Shown here in pieces: positions 1 to 9,907 of a DNA stretch of 64,000 nucleotides. The notes under the pieces were generated by a model that was not told the origin of the DNA, did no database searches, and was given only the letters and a program-made list of their open reading frames with translations. The translations under genes and the position numbers were made by a program. Origin of the DNA: Persicaria tinctoria (taxonomy: Eukaryota; Streptophyta; Magnoliopsida; Caryophyllales; Polygonaceae); the NCBI GenBank assembly GCA_037127255.1, contig JBANSL010000017.1:65145857-65209856 (forward strand), given 5' to 3'. How positions within the stretch are numbered: the first letter of the stretch is position 1; the number at the start of each line of letters is the position of its first letter.

Positions 1-224
1 GATTTCGCTTAGAGCAACTCCTATATATATAGCATTAAAGTTTGCATAAAAGATCATATATCATTCATATTTACCCTTTTCAAGTCTATTGACTAGTTCT
101 ATGACAGCAACCACCTCCATCGAGTTTTTGTGTCAGCACCTCCAAGAAACACTTTTCATTCTATTTGTCTCCAATTCAAGTGGCTCAGTGCTTCAACCAA
201 AGTTTACACAACCAACAACACGAT

Positions 225-295
225 AGCCTATACGGGATTTGAACCCGTATCTTTGTGTTTGTACACAACGCTCTACCGATTTGAGCTAATAGGCT
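225..295 (-). tRNA. tRNA-like sequence, isotype unassigned
   Basis: On the minus strand a 71-nt cloverleaf can be drawn. It has a perfect 7-bp acceptor stem (AGCCTAT/ATAGGCT), a D stem GCTC/GAGC, and a perfect T stem ACGGG/CCCGT around TTCAAAT. The anticodon stem TTGTG/CACAA closes a 6-nt loop instead of 7, so no anticodon can be assigned. Fragments of the D-arm side recur at 370-420, and a more degenerate relative lies at 17961-18030. It may be a tRNA-derived repeat or pseudogene rather than a working tRNA gene. Confidence 0.35.
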
Positions 296-842
296 TCACA
301 AAATAATGAAACAAGATGGGTGGAGATTTATTACCAATATATATGTCATTTGACCAAATGCACTATATGATTTGAGCTAATAAGCTTCACAGCACTCTAC
401 CGATTTGAGCTAGTAAACTTGCTGGCTCACACAAGTAAACTTGTAAGCCGATTAGATGATGTCGAACAATTCCACATGTTCGAGATGCTAATCTGCTTGA
501 TGACAGCATCATTACTTATCTACTTGACCGCCAAAACAATCTTTATCTAATGACAAGGCAAAAAAAAGAGAAACTTCAACCATCTGTACGTCAAGAAAGT
601 ATTCATGTCACAACATTTTCCCATAAGCAGTTCCATTTATATAAATAATTCAGATTTTATTTTCAAATCAAATAGAAACAAACAAGAATACAACTAAGGA
701 ATGAAGAAACAAGGACAACCTTAGAGAGGAAATTAGCAATGACTATCTCAGACATCCCTTGGCCACGATAATTGACCAAAGCATCTCATCCAAGCGCCAT
801 TTTGGAGGCATATAAACTTGTAGATAAATTTAACGACTTCTG

Positions 843-928
843 TCAGCCTTGAAAATATAGCCTCCCCATACATGCTTCCACTCTGTCATAAACGATATCC
901 GGTTTAACTGCTTCATAGATTACATTTC
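843..928 (-). CDS. Possible last coding exon of an unrecognised plant gene
   Basis: On the minus strand a polypyrimidine tract and CAG acceptor precede position 928. An open frame follows, reading NVIYEAVKPDIVYDRVEACM and then GRLYFQG before a TGA at 845-843. The sequence after the stop looks like a 3' UTR, with an AATAAA-type signal near 660. A good donor (CAG|GTAAGC) sits at 1760/1759 on the same strand. Joining it to this exon keeps the frame open, giving DFDSSVPG before NVIYEA, but an in-frame TAG and no ATG lie upstream. The start or middle exons are therefore missing or unrecognised. I do not recognise the protein. It may be a fragment captured by the surrounding MULE-like element. Confidence 0.35.
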
Positions 929-2082
929 CTGCTCAGAAAAAAATGATGACATTTACGCATGAAAGTGATTCAGTTTGGGAGCCAAGAACGGACAGTTGTG
1001 GAATGGTTATTCTAGCAGTCATCACTTTATGCTTTCGATTAACACAGTTTTGCAGACTAGTAAACCTGTTCCCACATTTGTAGTAAGTTCACTACTAAAT
1101 ATTCATATGACAGGACGGTCTAACACAAACAAACTAGCCATCCGCTAAATTACCAGTTGACATAATTAACTTGATTACTATCAAATCAGAAAATCAGAAA
1201 ATGTTGTAATACTAGGATTACTAGCAATTGGTTAATAGCATAAGACGAAGAGAACAAACATTAATCTTGAATCACCAGTTCAGACAATATTTTATATTCT
1301 CTAGTAGTTTCACTTCATTAATTAATAATGATTACTTCAACAGTTCACCTAGTTTAGTTTCAGTCTATAAGAAAAGCTAAGTTGTAAAATCAAGAAATTC
1401 AAATAGAATGATATCATTCTCTGCCTTTCCCCCTTCATTTTCTGGTTTCTCCATTGCCTCATCAATTCTATACTCTGCCTTGTCTATTTTATTCCCACAA
1501 AAATCTAACACAGTTGCCCCATCGTTTTGGCTTTCATGTTTGATCACTATACTCTATTCATCGCATCTCAAACATTGATAGGCCGTAATCGATGTGAAAG
1601 AGATCCAATCACTGTGTGTTTCGTCCAAAAAAGGCACTCAACTCAACTAATTTAGTCAACAGAAGCGGAGAACGGAAATTTCAAGAGGAAATTCAGTCCC
1701 TAACCTGAAAACCTAACCCCAAATCTCGGATCCAGGAGCAGAGAATAAGAAGAGCTTACCTGGAACCGATGAGTCGAAATCGCGTGAAGAAGGAGAGGAG
1801 AGAAGAGATGGAATCGCGGGAAGAAGATCCTACCTGGAAAGCTGAGCGAGAGGAGGAAGATCGTTTCCTGTTCCAGAGTCGATTGATACCGACTTCGGGT
1901 GAAAAAGATCGGGATATTGTTTCAGCGAGAGGAGCATCGCGGCTTTCCGTGGACCGAGCGACGACGTGCGATTTCTGAAGAATCTCATCGCCGATTACTC
2001 GACGGGAGCCGAATCTTCATGAAACGAGAGGCGGAACCATGAGGAGAGAAAGAAGATGGAGGCGGCAGGAATGTCAGATCTT

Positions 2083-2251
2083 CCTCCTCTTCTTCTTCTT
2101 CGATTCCAACACTGTTCTTTCTCCTCATCTTCTTCAATTCCAGCACCGATCTTACTCCCTCCTCTTCTTCTTCGATTCCAACACTGTTCTTCCTCCTCCT
2201 CTTCTTCAATTCTAGCACCGATCTTACTCCCTCCTCTTCTTCTTCGATTCA
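2083..2251. repeat. 72-bp tandem repeat, about 2.4 copies
   Basis: The string CGATTCCAACACTGTTCTT begins at 2101 and 2173, and its first six bases recur at 2245, so the period is 72 bp. The unit is a CTT/CTC-rich polypyrimidine block plus CAGCACCGATCTTACTC. The period is a multiple of three, so several frames stay open on both strands. The Glu-rich and Ser/Leu-rich frames here are products of the repeat rather than convincing genes. Confidence 0.8.
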
Positions 2252-2587
2252 AGAGAAAACGGCAGAGCATCGGCGTCGTCCCAAAAGGCAAGGGGTGGAA
2301 AAACAACATGAAGAGCAGAAGAAGCGGCACTGGATCCGATCTATCAGATTGAGCGAGAGTCAAGAGGGTTTGCTGGCGAGAGATGGGGAACAATGGAAGT
2401 GAGAGACGGGATTTGGATCTGAAATTCTGAATAAATAGTGGACACTTTGCAAATTTGTCCGAATTGTAGGACATTTCACCAATTAGGCCAAAAAAAAATG
2501 CATGTTTGACAAAAAATTTCATTTTTAATTAACAGATTTGTTTCATTCCGAAACCACAACAACATAAACATATCCCCATCCCTTTAC

Positions 2588-2777
2588 TTGCCCATAGGAA
2601 GTCTCCTTCTCTTACGTGCCCCAAAATGGCAATAGAGTGGCCGATAAGATTGCACATATTTGCCGCTCTGTCAGAGACTTCGACATTTACACTGATACAT
2701 GTCTTCAAGACCTCATCCGTAAGGATGCTATCGGCTAGGATTATTCCACCCGAATGATTACCTGATTAAAAAAAAAA
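2588..2777 (+). mobile_element. 5'-truncated LINE tail (end of RNase H plus poly(A))
   Basis: The segment encodes KMANRVADKIAHICRSVRDF and then LIRKDAIG followed by a stop. It is colinear with the last codons of the LINE-1 ORF2 at 33885-33986 and ends in about ten A residues. It is flanked by a direct repeat ATCCCCATCCCTTTAC at 2572-2587 and 2777-2792. Copy 2 of R1 (near 11035-11050) carries this target once, uninterrupted. This is typical target-primed insertion with 5' truncation. No functional protein is encoded. Confidence 0.9.
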
Positions 2778-2854
2778 TCCCCATCCCTTTACGAACAAAA
2801 AAAGAGTAATAAACATATCCCCACGGACCCCATAGTTGTTTATTTTATTTTTTT

Positions 2855-5262
2855 GGGAAATTCCGTTTGGTGCCCCTGATTTTTTGATAATTTCGGTTGG
2901 TGTCCCACACTTTTTTTTCCCGGATGGTACCCATGAGTTTTGTGAAAAGTCCGGCCCATCCCCAAAACTCATAGTTTCTTATTTTTTAATGAATAAAACC
3001 ACCCTTTATTTTTTTTTTCATAAATATGCCCATTTACTTTTAACATTGAACAAAACTACTTATTATTTAACTAAATTCAACACAAAATTGACAAAACCAC
3101 CTTTATTTTTTAAAATGAACAATATCACACATTATTGCCAAAGTTTTAGCAAAAAATACCCATTCTTCCCAAAAAAAATTTTGAACAAAATCAACCATTG
3201 TGTTTAACATTAAACAAAAGATTCGTTATATATTTTTCATATTTTGTAAAAAATAAATCTCATTATTTGTCAAACGTTGCATGTACATAATCACCAATTA
3301 TTTACAAACTTTTGCACAAATACACTATCTTATTATGTGAACAAAAATAGTCAACCTATAAATTATAAAAAAAAATACTTCGTTAAACCATACTTTGTGT
3401 AAAACCACCCTTTATGCTTTAACAAAAATGCACAAAACCACTTCTTGTGTAATAAAAGGTGTTATTCATTTCTTTTGGTTGGAATATATAAAGCCTAATA
3501 AGATAAGAAAGATTAATCTTCTATTATATATTTCTTTGACAAGAAGAAAATAAAATAAATAAATTTTACTTTTCTTTTTCAAAAAAAATTATAATCGAGC
3601 ATTTGGTTAAATTGATCAATCACATTTACAAATGTTTAAAGTTAGTGAGATATAAGTTAAATATTGTTTTGAAAAATAATAGGTGTTAAATATTGTGTTT
3701 GCAAATAATGAGTGTTTTTGGTTTTTGCAACGTATAGAAAAATAATAGATCTTTTGTACAATTTTAAAAATTATAGTGATTTTGTTCTAGTTTTTTTTAA
3801 ACAAGAGTGATTTTGCAATAAAAATTTTGGAAATAATATGTGATTTTGTAAAATTTTAAAAAATAAAGTTGATTTTGTAACTTTTGTGTTGAATTTTGTT
3901 AAATAATAAGTAGTTTTGTTCAATGTTAAAAGTAAATGGGCATATTTTTGAAAAAATAAAAATAAAGGGTGATTTTATTCATTAAAAATAAGAAACTATG
4001 AGTTTTGGACATGAGCCGGACTTTTGACAAAACTCAGGGGTAGGGGTGATATTCGAGCCGAAGGAGCCGAGCTTGACATGTTCAAGCTTGGCTCGAACGG
4101 AAAATGAGCTGAGCCGAGCTCGAGCCCAAAAATTATTCGAGTTTTTTTTTGTGCTCAAGCTCGGCTCGCGAGCCCAGGGTGAAACTCGAGCTCGGCTTGT
4201 TTGAGCTCGAACAAGCTGAACGAACGAGCCTAAGCTCGTTTGAGCTCGTCAATTGGGCTCGTTCAAGCTCGTTCGGCTCGGTTGGTAACAAAAGCCCAAA
4301 TGCAAATTACACAAGAACATGAACAATTACACAGAAAGATTAACAAATTAATTTCTTATAAAAAATTCATCTACAAATTTCTAATCAACCATACAAAATT
4401 CTATCAATTTTAAATTCTTTCTACAAATTTCTACAGATTTCAAACATGAACAATTACACAGGAGTAATTACTAATTAGGATGTACAAACAACAACAGTAA
4501 GATGAACGACATTGAATATAACAGTTCTACTTCAATCACGAAGTATTAACAGAAGAATGAAGAGGAGGGAGTGAGACTGAGGAACACGAGGAGCCAAGGA
4601 GGGAGTAAAAGGCACCGAGTTCGCCGGCGCCGCCTGAATTAGCGGACTAGAGGAGAGACAGATCATAGATCGACGTCATATCTTCCGAGAAACCCAGTTG
4701 AGAGAGAAACGAAGAACCCTAGGAGGAGATCTAGATCTGTCAAAAAAAAAAACACAAATTACATAAACCGAAGGTAAAAGAAAAACCTAATTGCAAGTTC
4801 CATACCTTCAATTGGAGAAAAACAAAAGCCATACTCAAGGATGTCGACGGAGTGCGAGGGACTCGGGGTCCTGCTCGAGCGAAGTTTGTCGGAGAAAGGG
4901 GACTCGGGAGGCGGAGTAGAGAGTAGGAGGATCGATCGGGAGGCGTTGAAGACAGAGAGAAAGAGTAGATCTGGAAGGAGCCAAAGGAGTCACAGAGAGA
5001 GTTTTGTTGGAGAAAGAGAGGAGATGGGCAGACGACGCTTCAAAAGCTTCCCCTTCAGGCGCCTTTCATCCTGATTTGCCCTAAGGGCATTTTCGGAAAG
5101 AAAAAAATAAACGAGCTTTCGAGCTCGGCTCGGCTCGAGCTTGAGCTCGGCTCGGGCTCGGTTCGAGCCCAAAACCTTGTTCAAGCTTGGCTGAACAAAA
5201 AAAAAAGTGTAAAACACCAACCGAAATTGTCAAAAACTCTGGGACACCAAGCGAAATTTTCC
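2855..5262. mobile_element. Non-autonomous DNA transposon with long inverted ends, MULE-like
   Basis: The left end GGGAAATTCCGTTTGGTGCC and the complement of the right end GGAAAATTTCGCTTGGTGTC match over about 60 bp. A further inverted repeat of about 225 bp pairs 2923-3150 with 3820-4045 at high identity. Flanks TATTTTTTT (2846-2854) and TATTTTTAT (5263-5271) suggest a 9-bp TSD with one mismatch, and R1 copy 2 shows the empty site. Long inverted ends plus a 9-bp TSD fit a Mutator-like element. No transposase is seen. The interior is very A/T-rich with repeated TTTTGT-type motifs. Confidence 0.7.
4046..5190. mobile_element. GAGCTCG-rich repeat inserted in the right arm of the inverted-repeat element
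   Basis: The segment opens with GGGGTGATATTCGAGCCG and has dense GAGCTCG/GGCTCGAGC words at both edges (4060-4290 and 5105-5195). These are partly inverted: TTCAAGCTTGGCTCG on the left, and CAAGCTTGAACAAGG in the complement of the right edge. It separates the 225-bp inner arm from the terminal 60 bp of its host, so it is a later insertion. The left end resembles the hAT-like group seen at 61419, but the right end lacks the matching GGGGTG terminus and I see no clear TSD. The middle (4560-5090) is purine-rich and looks like gene 5' UTR sequence, with a minus-strand donor-like GAAGGTATGG near 4805. Confidence 0.5.
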
Positions 5263-5613
5263 TATTTTTATTAAACGTGGAAGTCTACGTCATCTTAGTC
5301 CTTTTTTGCACAAAAATTCTTAGTCTTTTTTTTTCCCTTGAAACGAGATGAAAGGCTCAGAGGAATATACTGTACTGTATTAGCGGAAAGCAGGGAATCT
5401 TTGGGGCCGTTAGCCTTTCATAATATTACACTAATTTTTAATTAATAAATTTATTCACGCAGCGCAGTCTAATACGGAGTATATAGACTGCTCTACATGC
5501 CGGTTACATTACCCATGAATCAGTTCACCAACAAAACACGTTACCCACAAATCATTTTCCCTTTCAAATTTCAACTCAATTTTTAATTAATAAAATTCCG
5601 TCGTACAGTTTAC

Positions 5614-6000
5614 TCTTTTTTTTTTTAACCAGAAAGAATTTGACTACCGGACATATTCAGTGAGTCGAGAGGCCGAAAGATCGGCTACGGACAAACCGTA
5701 ATGAAAAGAAACGAAAAATACAAGTCCAAACAACAGAGACCAAGCACCACAAACAAACCAGAGAAAGAAGCCTAGAACTAACGAAGGCGAACAGTGTTGG
5801 AACCGGGACAGTGTGCATCAACACTCCTGACGGTTGGTAGAGGCAACGCAGGGGCACCCTGAGGAACAAAAGTGGAGACCTCATATTTGGACTCGGTCGA
5901 TAACTAGCCATCAGATCTCGATCACGTCCACGACCTCTCGCGCGATTGCAGAAGAAAGACCATAAAGCTCAATAAGATACCACCGCTAGTAATAAGCAAT
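5614..6000 (-). mobile_element. 5'-truncated poly(A) retroelement, GTCGGC-tail family
   Basis: A T run near 5616-5628 followed by sequence whose complement ends in the block shared with 35550-35655, 37040-37150, 26222-26620 and 62451-62560 marks a poly(A) retroelement on the minus strand. The longest match is to 26222-26620, sharing GATCTCGATCACGTCCACGA and a following CTC-rich stretch. No coding frame is credible, and no TSD was found. It could be a SINE or a truncated LINE 3' UTR. Confidence 0.6.
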
Positions 6001-6407
6001 TATAAACTCTAGGAAAAGTTGGGGCAAAAATATGAGAAGGATAATACAGTAAATAGATTCATTATATCAAAAGATTATAAATTAACATTATTCAGTTTTG
6101 ATGAGGATTAAAACTGGTATTGGGCCCAAAACAAAAGAAAAAGAAGAGCTTGGCCCAACTTGGAGTTGTGGGGCTGTTGTGTAATGGTGAGGACATTATG
6201 TTGTTTTTTTTTTTTTTTTTTTTTTGGTAAATCGAATTTGGCGTGCAACTGAGGAAGGGAACGCCGCCTCTGTCAGGTAGAGCTTGGATCAATCGCTCGA
6301 CCCAACCAGAGGAACGCCGACTCAACACAAACGCACGACACAACCCGACGGCAATCAGGGCTAGGGCGGGCTAATCGCTCGATCCAACCAGAGGATCGCC
6401 GCCCCTG
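6001..6407. other. Intergenic stretch with a 22-T run and small direct repeats
   Basis: No gene is supported. A run of 22 T residues lies at 6204-6225. The phrase ATCGCTCG(A)(C/T)CCAACCAGAGGA occurs twice (near 6290 and 6375), and CAGGTAGA(G/A)CTTGG occurs at 6271 and again beyond the LTR element at 9914. The LTR element at 6408 therefore landed inside a small pre-existing repeat. Confidence 0.5.
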
Positions 6408-6771
6408 TGAAACCGCGATTTCGCCAATCGAAATCTCTGTCTGAAGATCGAGTAACCGAACGATAGATTCTCAGGTAGAAGTTCGATAATCGAACTCGAA
6501 ACTGAGTATTCTAGAACCTAGAAATCAACTACGAAGGTAGAAGAGTTGATTCGAAGGATAATAGAACAAGGATAGATTGATTTAGAGAGTTTGAGATTGG
6601 AAGTTTGAGTTTCTGTATTTGATTGATTTGCAAATGCCTGAGGAGGCGAGTACATAAAGGCAATGACGGGTTCAACCCAAAATAGAACATTAAACCGGTT
6701 TGACATGGACCGGGTTAAACAAAATACTTAAACAAACCCATAACATATGTAAACACAAAATCCCTGTTACA
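6408..6771 (-). repeat. 3' LTR of the element at 6408-9907
   Basis: 364-bp terminal repeat. On the minus strand it starts TGTAACAGGGATTTTGTG and ends GCGGTTTCA. The stop codon of the internal reading frame lies inside it, at 6715. Confidence 0.95.
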
Positions 6772-9513
6772 GATCTCCCTTGTTGAAATGATCCTTGTCC
6801 TCAAGGATCGAAATTTGATCGGCTTAAACCTGCAACTTGTATCAATGACTTTATCTGCAAACTTGAGGCATTCTCCACCGGGATCGAAGACAAATGTAGT
6901 GACATCCATAGCTCGGGTACAAGCAATACCAAGAGCCTGGGGGAGCCAGAAATCAGTAGAAGTGTCTGTCAGCATCACAATCAGCAACCGGGAAGTGATT
7001 CGTACCCCGGCTTCGGTTGCTTCATCTACCATAAACTCTCTTCCATACTTAAGCTGTCCATCAATTTCCTGTCTAGCGTCACATGGCTCTTTGTCATACA
7101 AAACAAGAGAGAAATCCCCCTTCTTTGTCATCATCAACTCACCATCCCACGCACTTGCCATATGTGCCTCAATATATTCTCCATCTATACGGTGCTGGTC
7201 TCTTTTCTCCCAAGCAATAAGCAATGGATTAATAAACTCTCTCAACCAATTTGTATGGGGCATGCCTAAAGAGATGTTAACAAACGATAATGCTCCTTTG
7301 GGATCAAAGTCAGACTGTTGAGCATCACTATTTGCGGCAGCTGTAATTGAGGCATGGAGAAGCAATTGAACAGTGCAAGGACTAGCAATATGAGCAATAA
7401 TACAGACCCTAACACCCTTGAAGTTTGCAACCAGGCTGGTGGCGATAAAAACAACAATAATAATGGATAAACAATGGGCTTTACTCACAAGTAAACTTCC
7501 TCCCGGGTCGAACGTTAAGAATTCAACATGCTCCGCCACATCTTGAGAGCTTTCTAGTAGCCTTGCAACACTCTCGATCACTTTATCTATACCAGTAACC
7601 TTGCCTATACCTTGCCAAGAAGTATAAGCCAATAGAGTGTAGTATGCCCACATTATATTTCCTACATCAACTCTCAACTTTGCAAAAACACATCTACTCA
7701 TATTCTTCTCTATGTCAGCAACCCTATCACAATACTCCCTCCTTGAAGGATCCTTGTCCTCAAGGATCAAAAGAAACGCAGCCGTGATTGACTGAAGCAA
7801 GAGTCTTCTGAGGCATAGCTTGTTAGCGATCCTTGAACGGTTGCCACCGGGATCGAAAGCATAAGTTGTCTCCACTTCAATTTGCCAGTGCTGCTCAACC
7901 CAACTTAGTTTCAATTTTCTGAAATCAAAGCCACAAGGAACCCTTTTATCTATAGTTCCAGGATCAAAAACAGGATGCAACTGAAGGGAGTCAATCAACC
8001 CAACCCTTATAGCAATCAGTTCATTCTTATTCCCAGCTTGAGGGTGTTCTTCCTCCTCATTCATGCTCCCCACTGGTCCAGTCATTTGGATGAGCATATG
8101 ACGAGGGACTGAACCGACAAGTTCCCTTGCAAGGGTGGATCCGTCACCTCTAGACTTAAGCAATATCCCCAGCAAGCCATTGCTGCAAACCATCAGTCCC
8201 ATCAGGTATACCCCTCCCGGGTCGAAACATAAGTCCTGTGCATTCCTGGCTACTTTGTCATCAGCAATAATTGAATCTGCTTCTTTCTCCGTTAGCTTTG
8301 ATCTCTCATCGAACGGTTGACTTGCAACTGTATTAAGGTGTTTCCTCGCCACACTTGGAGCCCTGTTCATCTCAGCATGCTTAACCTCTTCGCTCTGATT
8401 CAACAAAACATTGAATTCTGGCACCTTAGATATCTCCATTGGTACTGACAGTTTGCTAAACACTTGCTGAGCAGCCAAGTCTGAGCGCGTTTCTGCGAAA
8501 ATCAGAGCACTCTTTATCTCAATCTGAACTATCTCTTCTACTTCTTGTTTCTGAGCTAGCTCTTCAATTTGCTTCGAAATTTCAACAACCTTAGATGAAT
8601 CCTTATGCATAGTGCTATGACATTCATCTAGACTCGAGAACTCATCCATCTCATCTCGCTTCACAGCCTTGTTTACATGAGAAACATCAAGCTCGAGCAC
8701 TTCATTTAAATGAGCATTAACCATGATTTCATTACTCTCACTTTGTGCAGACATTTCATCGAGCACTTGGTGTGCAACCCGGCCTGGAGTTGCCTTTGCA
8801 ACCATTTGATTATCATCGATCCCCATGGGAGTATAAACTACCCCATACTCCTTCAGACCATCAATCATTTGCACATTCCAACCGGTTTCATCACTCAGAG
8901 TACATGATCCTACCCGTCGATTACAATCTACCATATCTGCGTCCCAGCCGAATCGAGCTGACATATCAATCATATACTCCGACCACAAAGGGTATAGACC
9001 GTACCTGTTTCTGATGTAGTCGTGATGCCATTGAAGCGCCTTTCCTTCGAAGTGAAGAGAGGCTTCACGAACCATCAACTCAGGAACTGTTTTGTTTAAG
9101 TAGAAAAATTCTTCACAAAATGCGACCCACTCACGCATACGAGTTCCGTCAAATTTCGGTATCTCCATCTTCGATAACCTCGTCACGTGATTTCGTGGAT
9201 AGATCTGACCTCCCTGATGGATTTGTTGTGGACGATGTGCACACAGCCCGGGCGATGGAGCACTGATCTGTCTCGTTCTGAACGAATCAGGCGGATCTGG
9301 CGTTGGTGGTGGCGAGGAGCTTCCCTTCCGGAAGAAATCGTCGATCTCCCGCGAGTGCTTTTCCGCCAGCATCTTGGAGAGCATCCCTTCAATTCTGCTC
9401 ATCACCTTACTGATCTCCGTGTCCCCAGATCTCACCTCATCGAATCCCGACGAGTGCGACCCTATCTGCTTGGTCCAATCTTGGCTTGGTCGTGGAAGAG
9501 TTTCATTCACCAT
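6715..9513 (-). CDS. Gag-like polyprotein with recurring FDPGG motifs
   Basis: The frame has 932 codons from the first ATG at 9513. A same-frame TTG at 9543 lies in the primer site and is not a likely start. Residues about 115-195 resemble a plant Retrotrans_gag domain: KMEIPKFDGTRMREWVAF, then LHFEGKALQWHHDY and a Trp-rich LYPLWSEY segment. I recognise no other retroelement domain. Beyond residue 420, FDPGG or a close form (FDPGT, FDPKG) recurs six times, at about residues 430, 516, 553, 668, 736 and 876, with unequal spacing. A LEDKD word appears once inside the frame and again in DNA at the polypurine tract. The frame has no stop or shift, consistent with the near-identical LTRs. The C-terminal two thirds could be captured or rearranged sequence. 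Function unknown. Confidence 0.75.
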   Translation of the reverse strand: MVNETLPRPSQDWTKQIGSHSSGFDEVRSGDTEISKVMSRIEGMLSKMLAEKHSREIDDFFRKGSSSPPPTPDPPDSFRTRQISAPSPGLCAHRPQQIHQGGQIYPRNHVTRLSKMEIPKFDGTRMREWVAFCEEFFYLNKTVPELMVREASLHFEGKALQWHHDYIRNRYGLYPLWSEYMIDMSARFGWDADMVDCNRRVGSCTLSDETGWNVQMIDGLKEYGVVYTPMGIDDNQMVAKATPGRVAHQVLDEMSAQSESNEIMVNAHLNEVLELDVSHVNKAVKRDEMDEFSSLDECHSTMHKDSSKVVEISKQIEELAQKQEVEEIVQIEIKSALIFAETRSDLAAQQVFSKLSVPMEISKVPEFNVLLNQSEEVKHAEMNRAPSVARKHLNTVASQPFDERSKLTEKEADSIIADDKVARNAQDLCFDPGGVYLMGLMVCSNGLLGILLKSRGDGSTLARELVGSVPRHMLIQMTGPVGSMNEEEEHPQAGNKNELIAIRVGLIDSLQLHPVFDPGTIDKRVPCGFDFRKLKLSWVEQHWQIEVETTYAFDPGGNRSRIANKLCLRRLLLQSITAAFLLILEDKDPSRREYCDRVADIEKNMSRCVFAKLRVDVGNIMWAYYTLLAYTSWQGIGKVTGIDKVIESVARLLESSQDVAEHVEFLTFDPGGSLLVSKAHCLSIIIVVFIATSLVANFKGVRVCIIAHIASPCTVQLLLHASITAAANSDAQQSDFDPKGALSFVNISLGMPHTNWLREFINPLLIAWEKRDQHRIDGEYIEAHMASAWDGELMMTKKGDFSLVLYDKEPCDARQEIDGQLKYGREFMVDEATEAGVRITSRLLIVMLTDTSTDFWLPQALGIACTRAMDVTTFVFDPGGECLKFADKVIDTSCRFKPIKFRSLRTRIISTREICNRDFVFTYVMGLFKYFV
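6772..6781 (-). other. Polypurine tract of the LTR element
   Basis: On the minus strand AAGGGAGATC directly precedes the 3' LTR (TGTAACAG). Just upstream is the inverted word GATCCTTGAGGACAAGGATC, which also occurs inside the element near 7750. Confidence 0.6.
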
Positions 9514-9530
9514 GGTCGCAGGAACTTGAT

Positions 9531-9542
9531 GCTCTGATACCA
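9531..9542 (-). other. Primer binding site (initiator tRNA-Met type)
   Basis: One base inside the 5' LTR, the minus strand reads TGGTATCAGAGC, the standard plant retroelement primer site complementary to the 3' end of initiator tRNA-Met. Confidence 0.92.
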
Positions 9543-9543
9543 A

Positions 9544-9907
9544 TGAAACCGCGATTTCGCCAATCGAAATCTCTGTCTGAAGATCGAGTAACCGAACGAT
9601 AGATTCTCAGGTAGAAGTTCGATAATCGAACTCGAAACTGAGTATTCTAGAACCTAGAAATCAACTACGAAGGTAGAAGAGTTGATTCGAAGGATAATAG
9701 AACAAGGATAGATTGATTTAGAGAGTTTGAGATTGGAAGTTTGAGTTTCTGTATTTGATTGATTTGCAGATGCCTGAGGAGGCGAGTACATAAAGGCAAT
9801 GACGGGTTCAACCCAAAATAGAACATTAAACCGGTTTGACATGGACCGGGTTAAACAAAATACTTAAACAAACCCATAACATATGTAAACACAAAATCCC
9901 TGTTACA
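9544..9907 (-). repeat. 5' LTR of the element at 6408-9907
   Basis: 364 bp, same length as the 3' LTR and differing at one position by eye. Followed on the plus strand by TSD CCCTG at 9908-9912. Confidence 0.95.

Larger units (their letters stand above)
1..2487. mobile_element. Probable right part of a Mutator-like element (MULE)
   Basis: Seen: the end at 2436-2487, read on the minus strand, begins GGCCTAATTGGTGAAATGTC and continues to TTTGCAAAGTGTCCA. The left end of the larger element at 11467 begins GGCCTTTAGTGAAATATCC and continues to TTTTGCAAAAGTGTCCA. Both ends abut copies of the same interspersed repeat (R1). Both elements also contain a minus-strand tRNA-like sequence. The left end lies outside the window, so a TSD cannot be tested. 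The interior (300-1750) is A/T-rich and lacks long frames. An alternative is ordinary intergenic DNA upstream of a minus-strand gene. Confidence 0.35.
2488..5430 (+). repeat. Interspersed repeat R1, copy 1 (split by insertions)
   Basis: R1 is an unclassified repeat recognised by comparing copies in this window. Copy 1 runs from about 2510 (TTTTTAATTAACAGATTTG) to 2854, resumes at 5263 with ACGTGGAAGTCTACGTCATC, and continues through GAAACGAGATGAAAGGCTC to about 5400. The matching segments of copy 2 lie at 10977-11466 and 21507-21590, and a third copy is at 62160-62450. Copy 2 serves as an empty-site reference that defines both insertions in copy 1: a LINE tail at 2588-2777 and an inverted-repeat element at 2855-5262. 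Confidence 0.65.
6408..9907 (-). mobile_element. Complete, very young non-autonomous LTR retroelement (3.5 kb)
   Basis: Two 364-bp LTRs (6408-6771 and 9544-9907) begin TG and end CA. They differ at one base by my reading (CAAATG against CAGATG). A perfect 5-bp TSD CCCTG flanks the element (6403-6407 and 9908-9912). The minus-strand primer site and polypurine tract fix the orientation. The interior holds one long frame with a gag-like domain. I see no protease, reverse transcriptase, RNase H or integrase, so movement would need enzymes from another element. Confidence 0.93.

Noticed and set aside
1995..2522. Glu/Arg-rich frames of up to 175 codons near a possible first exon
   Set aside because: Driven by the 72-bp CTT/CTC tandem repeat; no domain and no supported start.
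6715..9513. 932-codon frame as a host gene
   Set aside because: It lies between two near-identical LTRs with TSD, primer site and polypurine tract, and its stop is inside the LTR.
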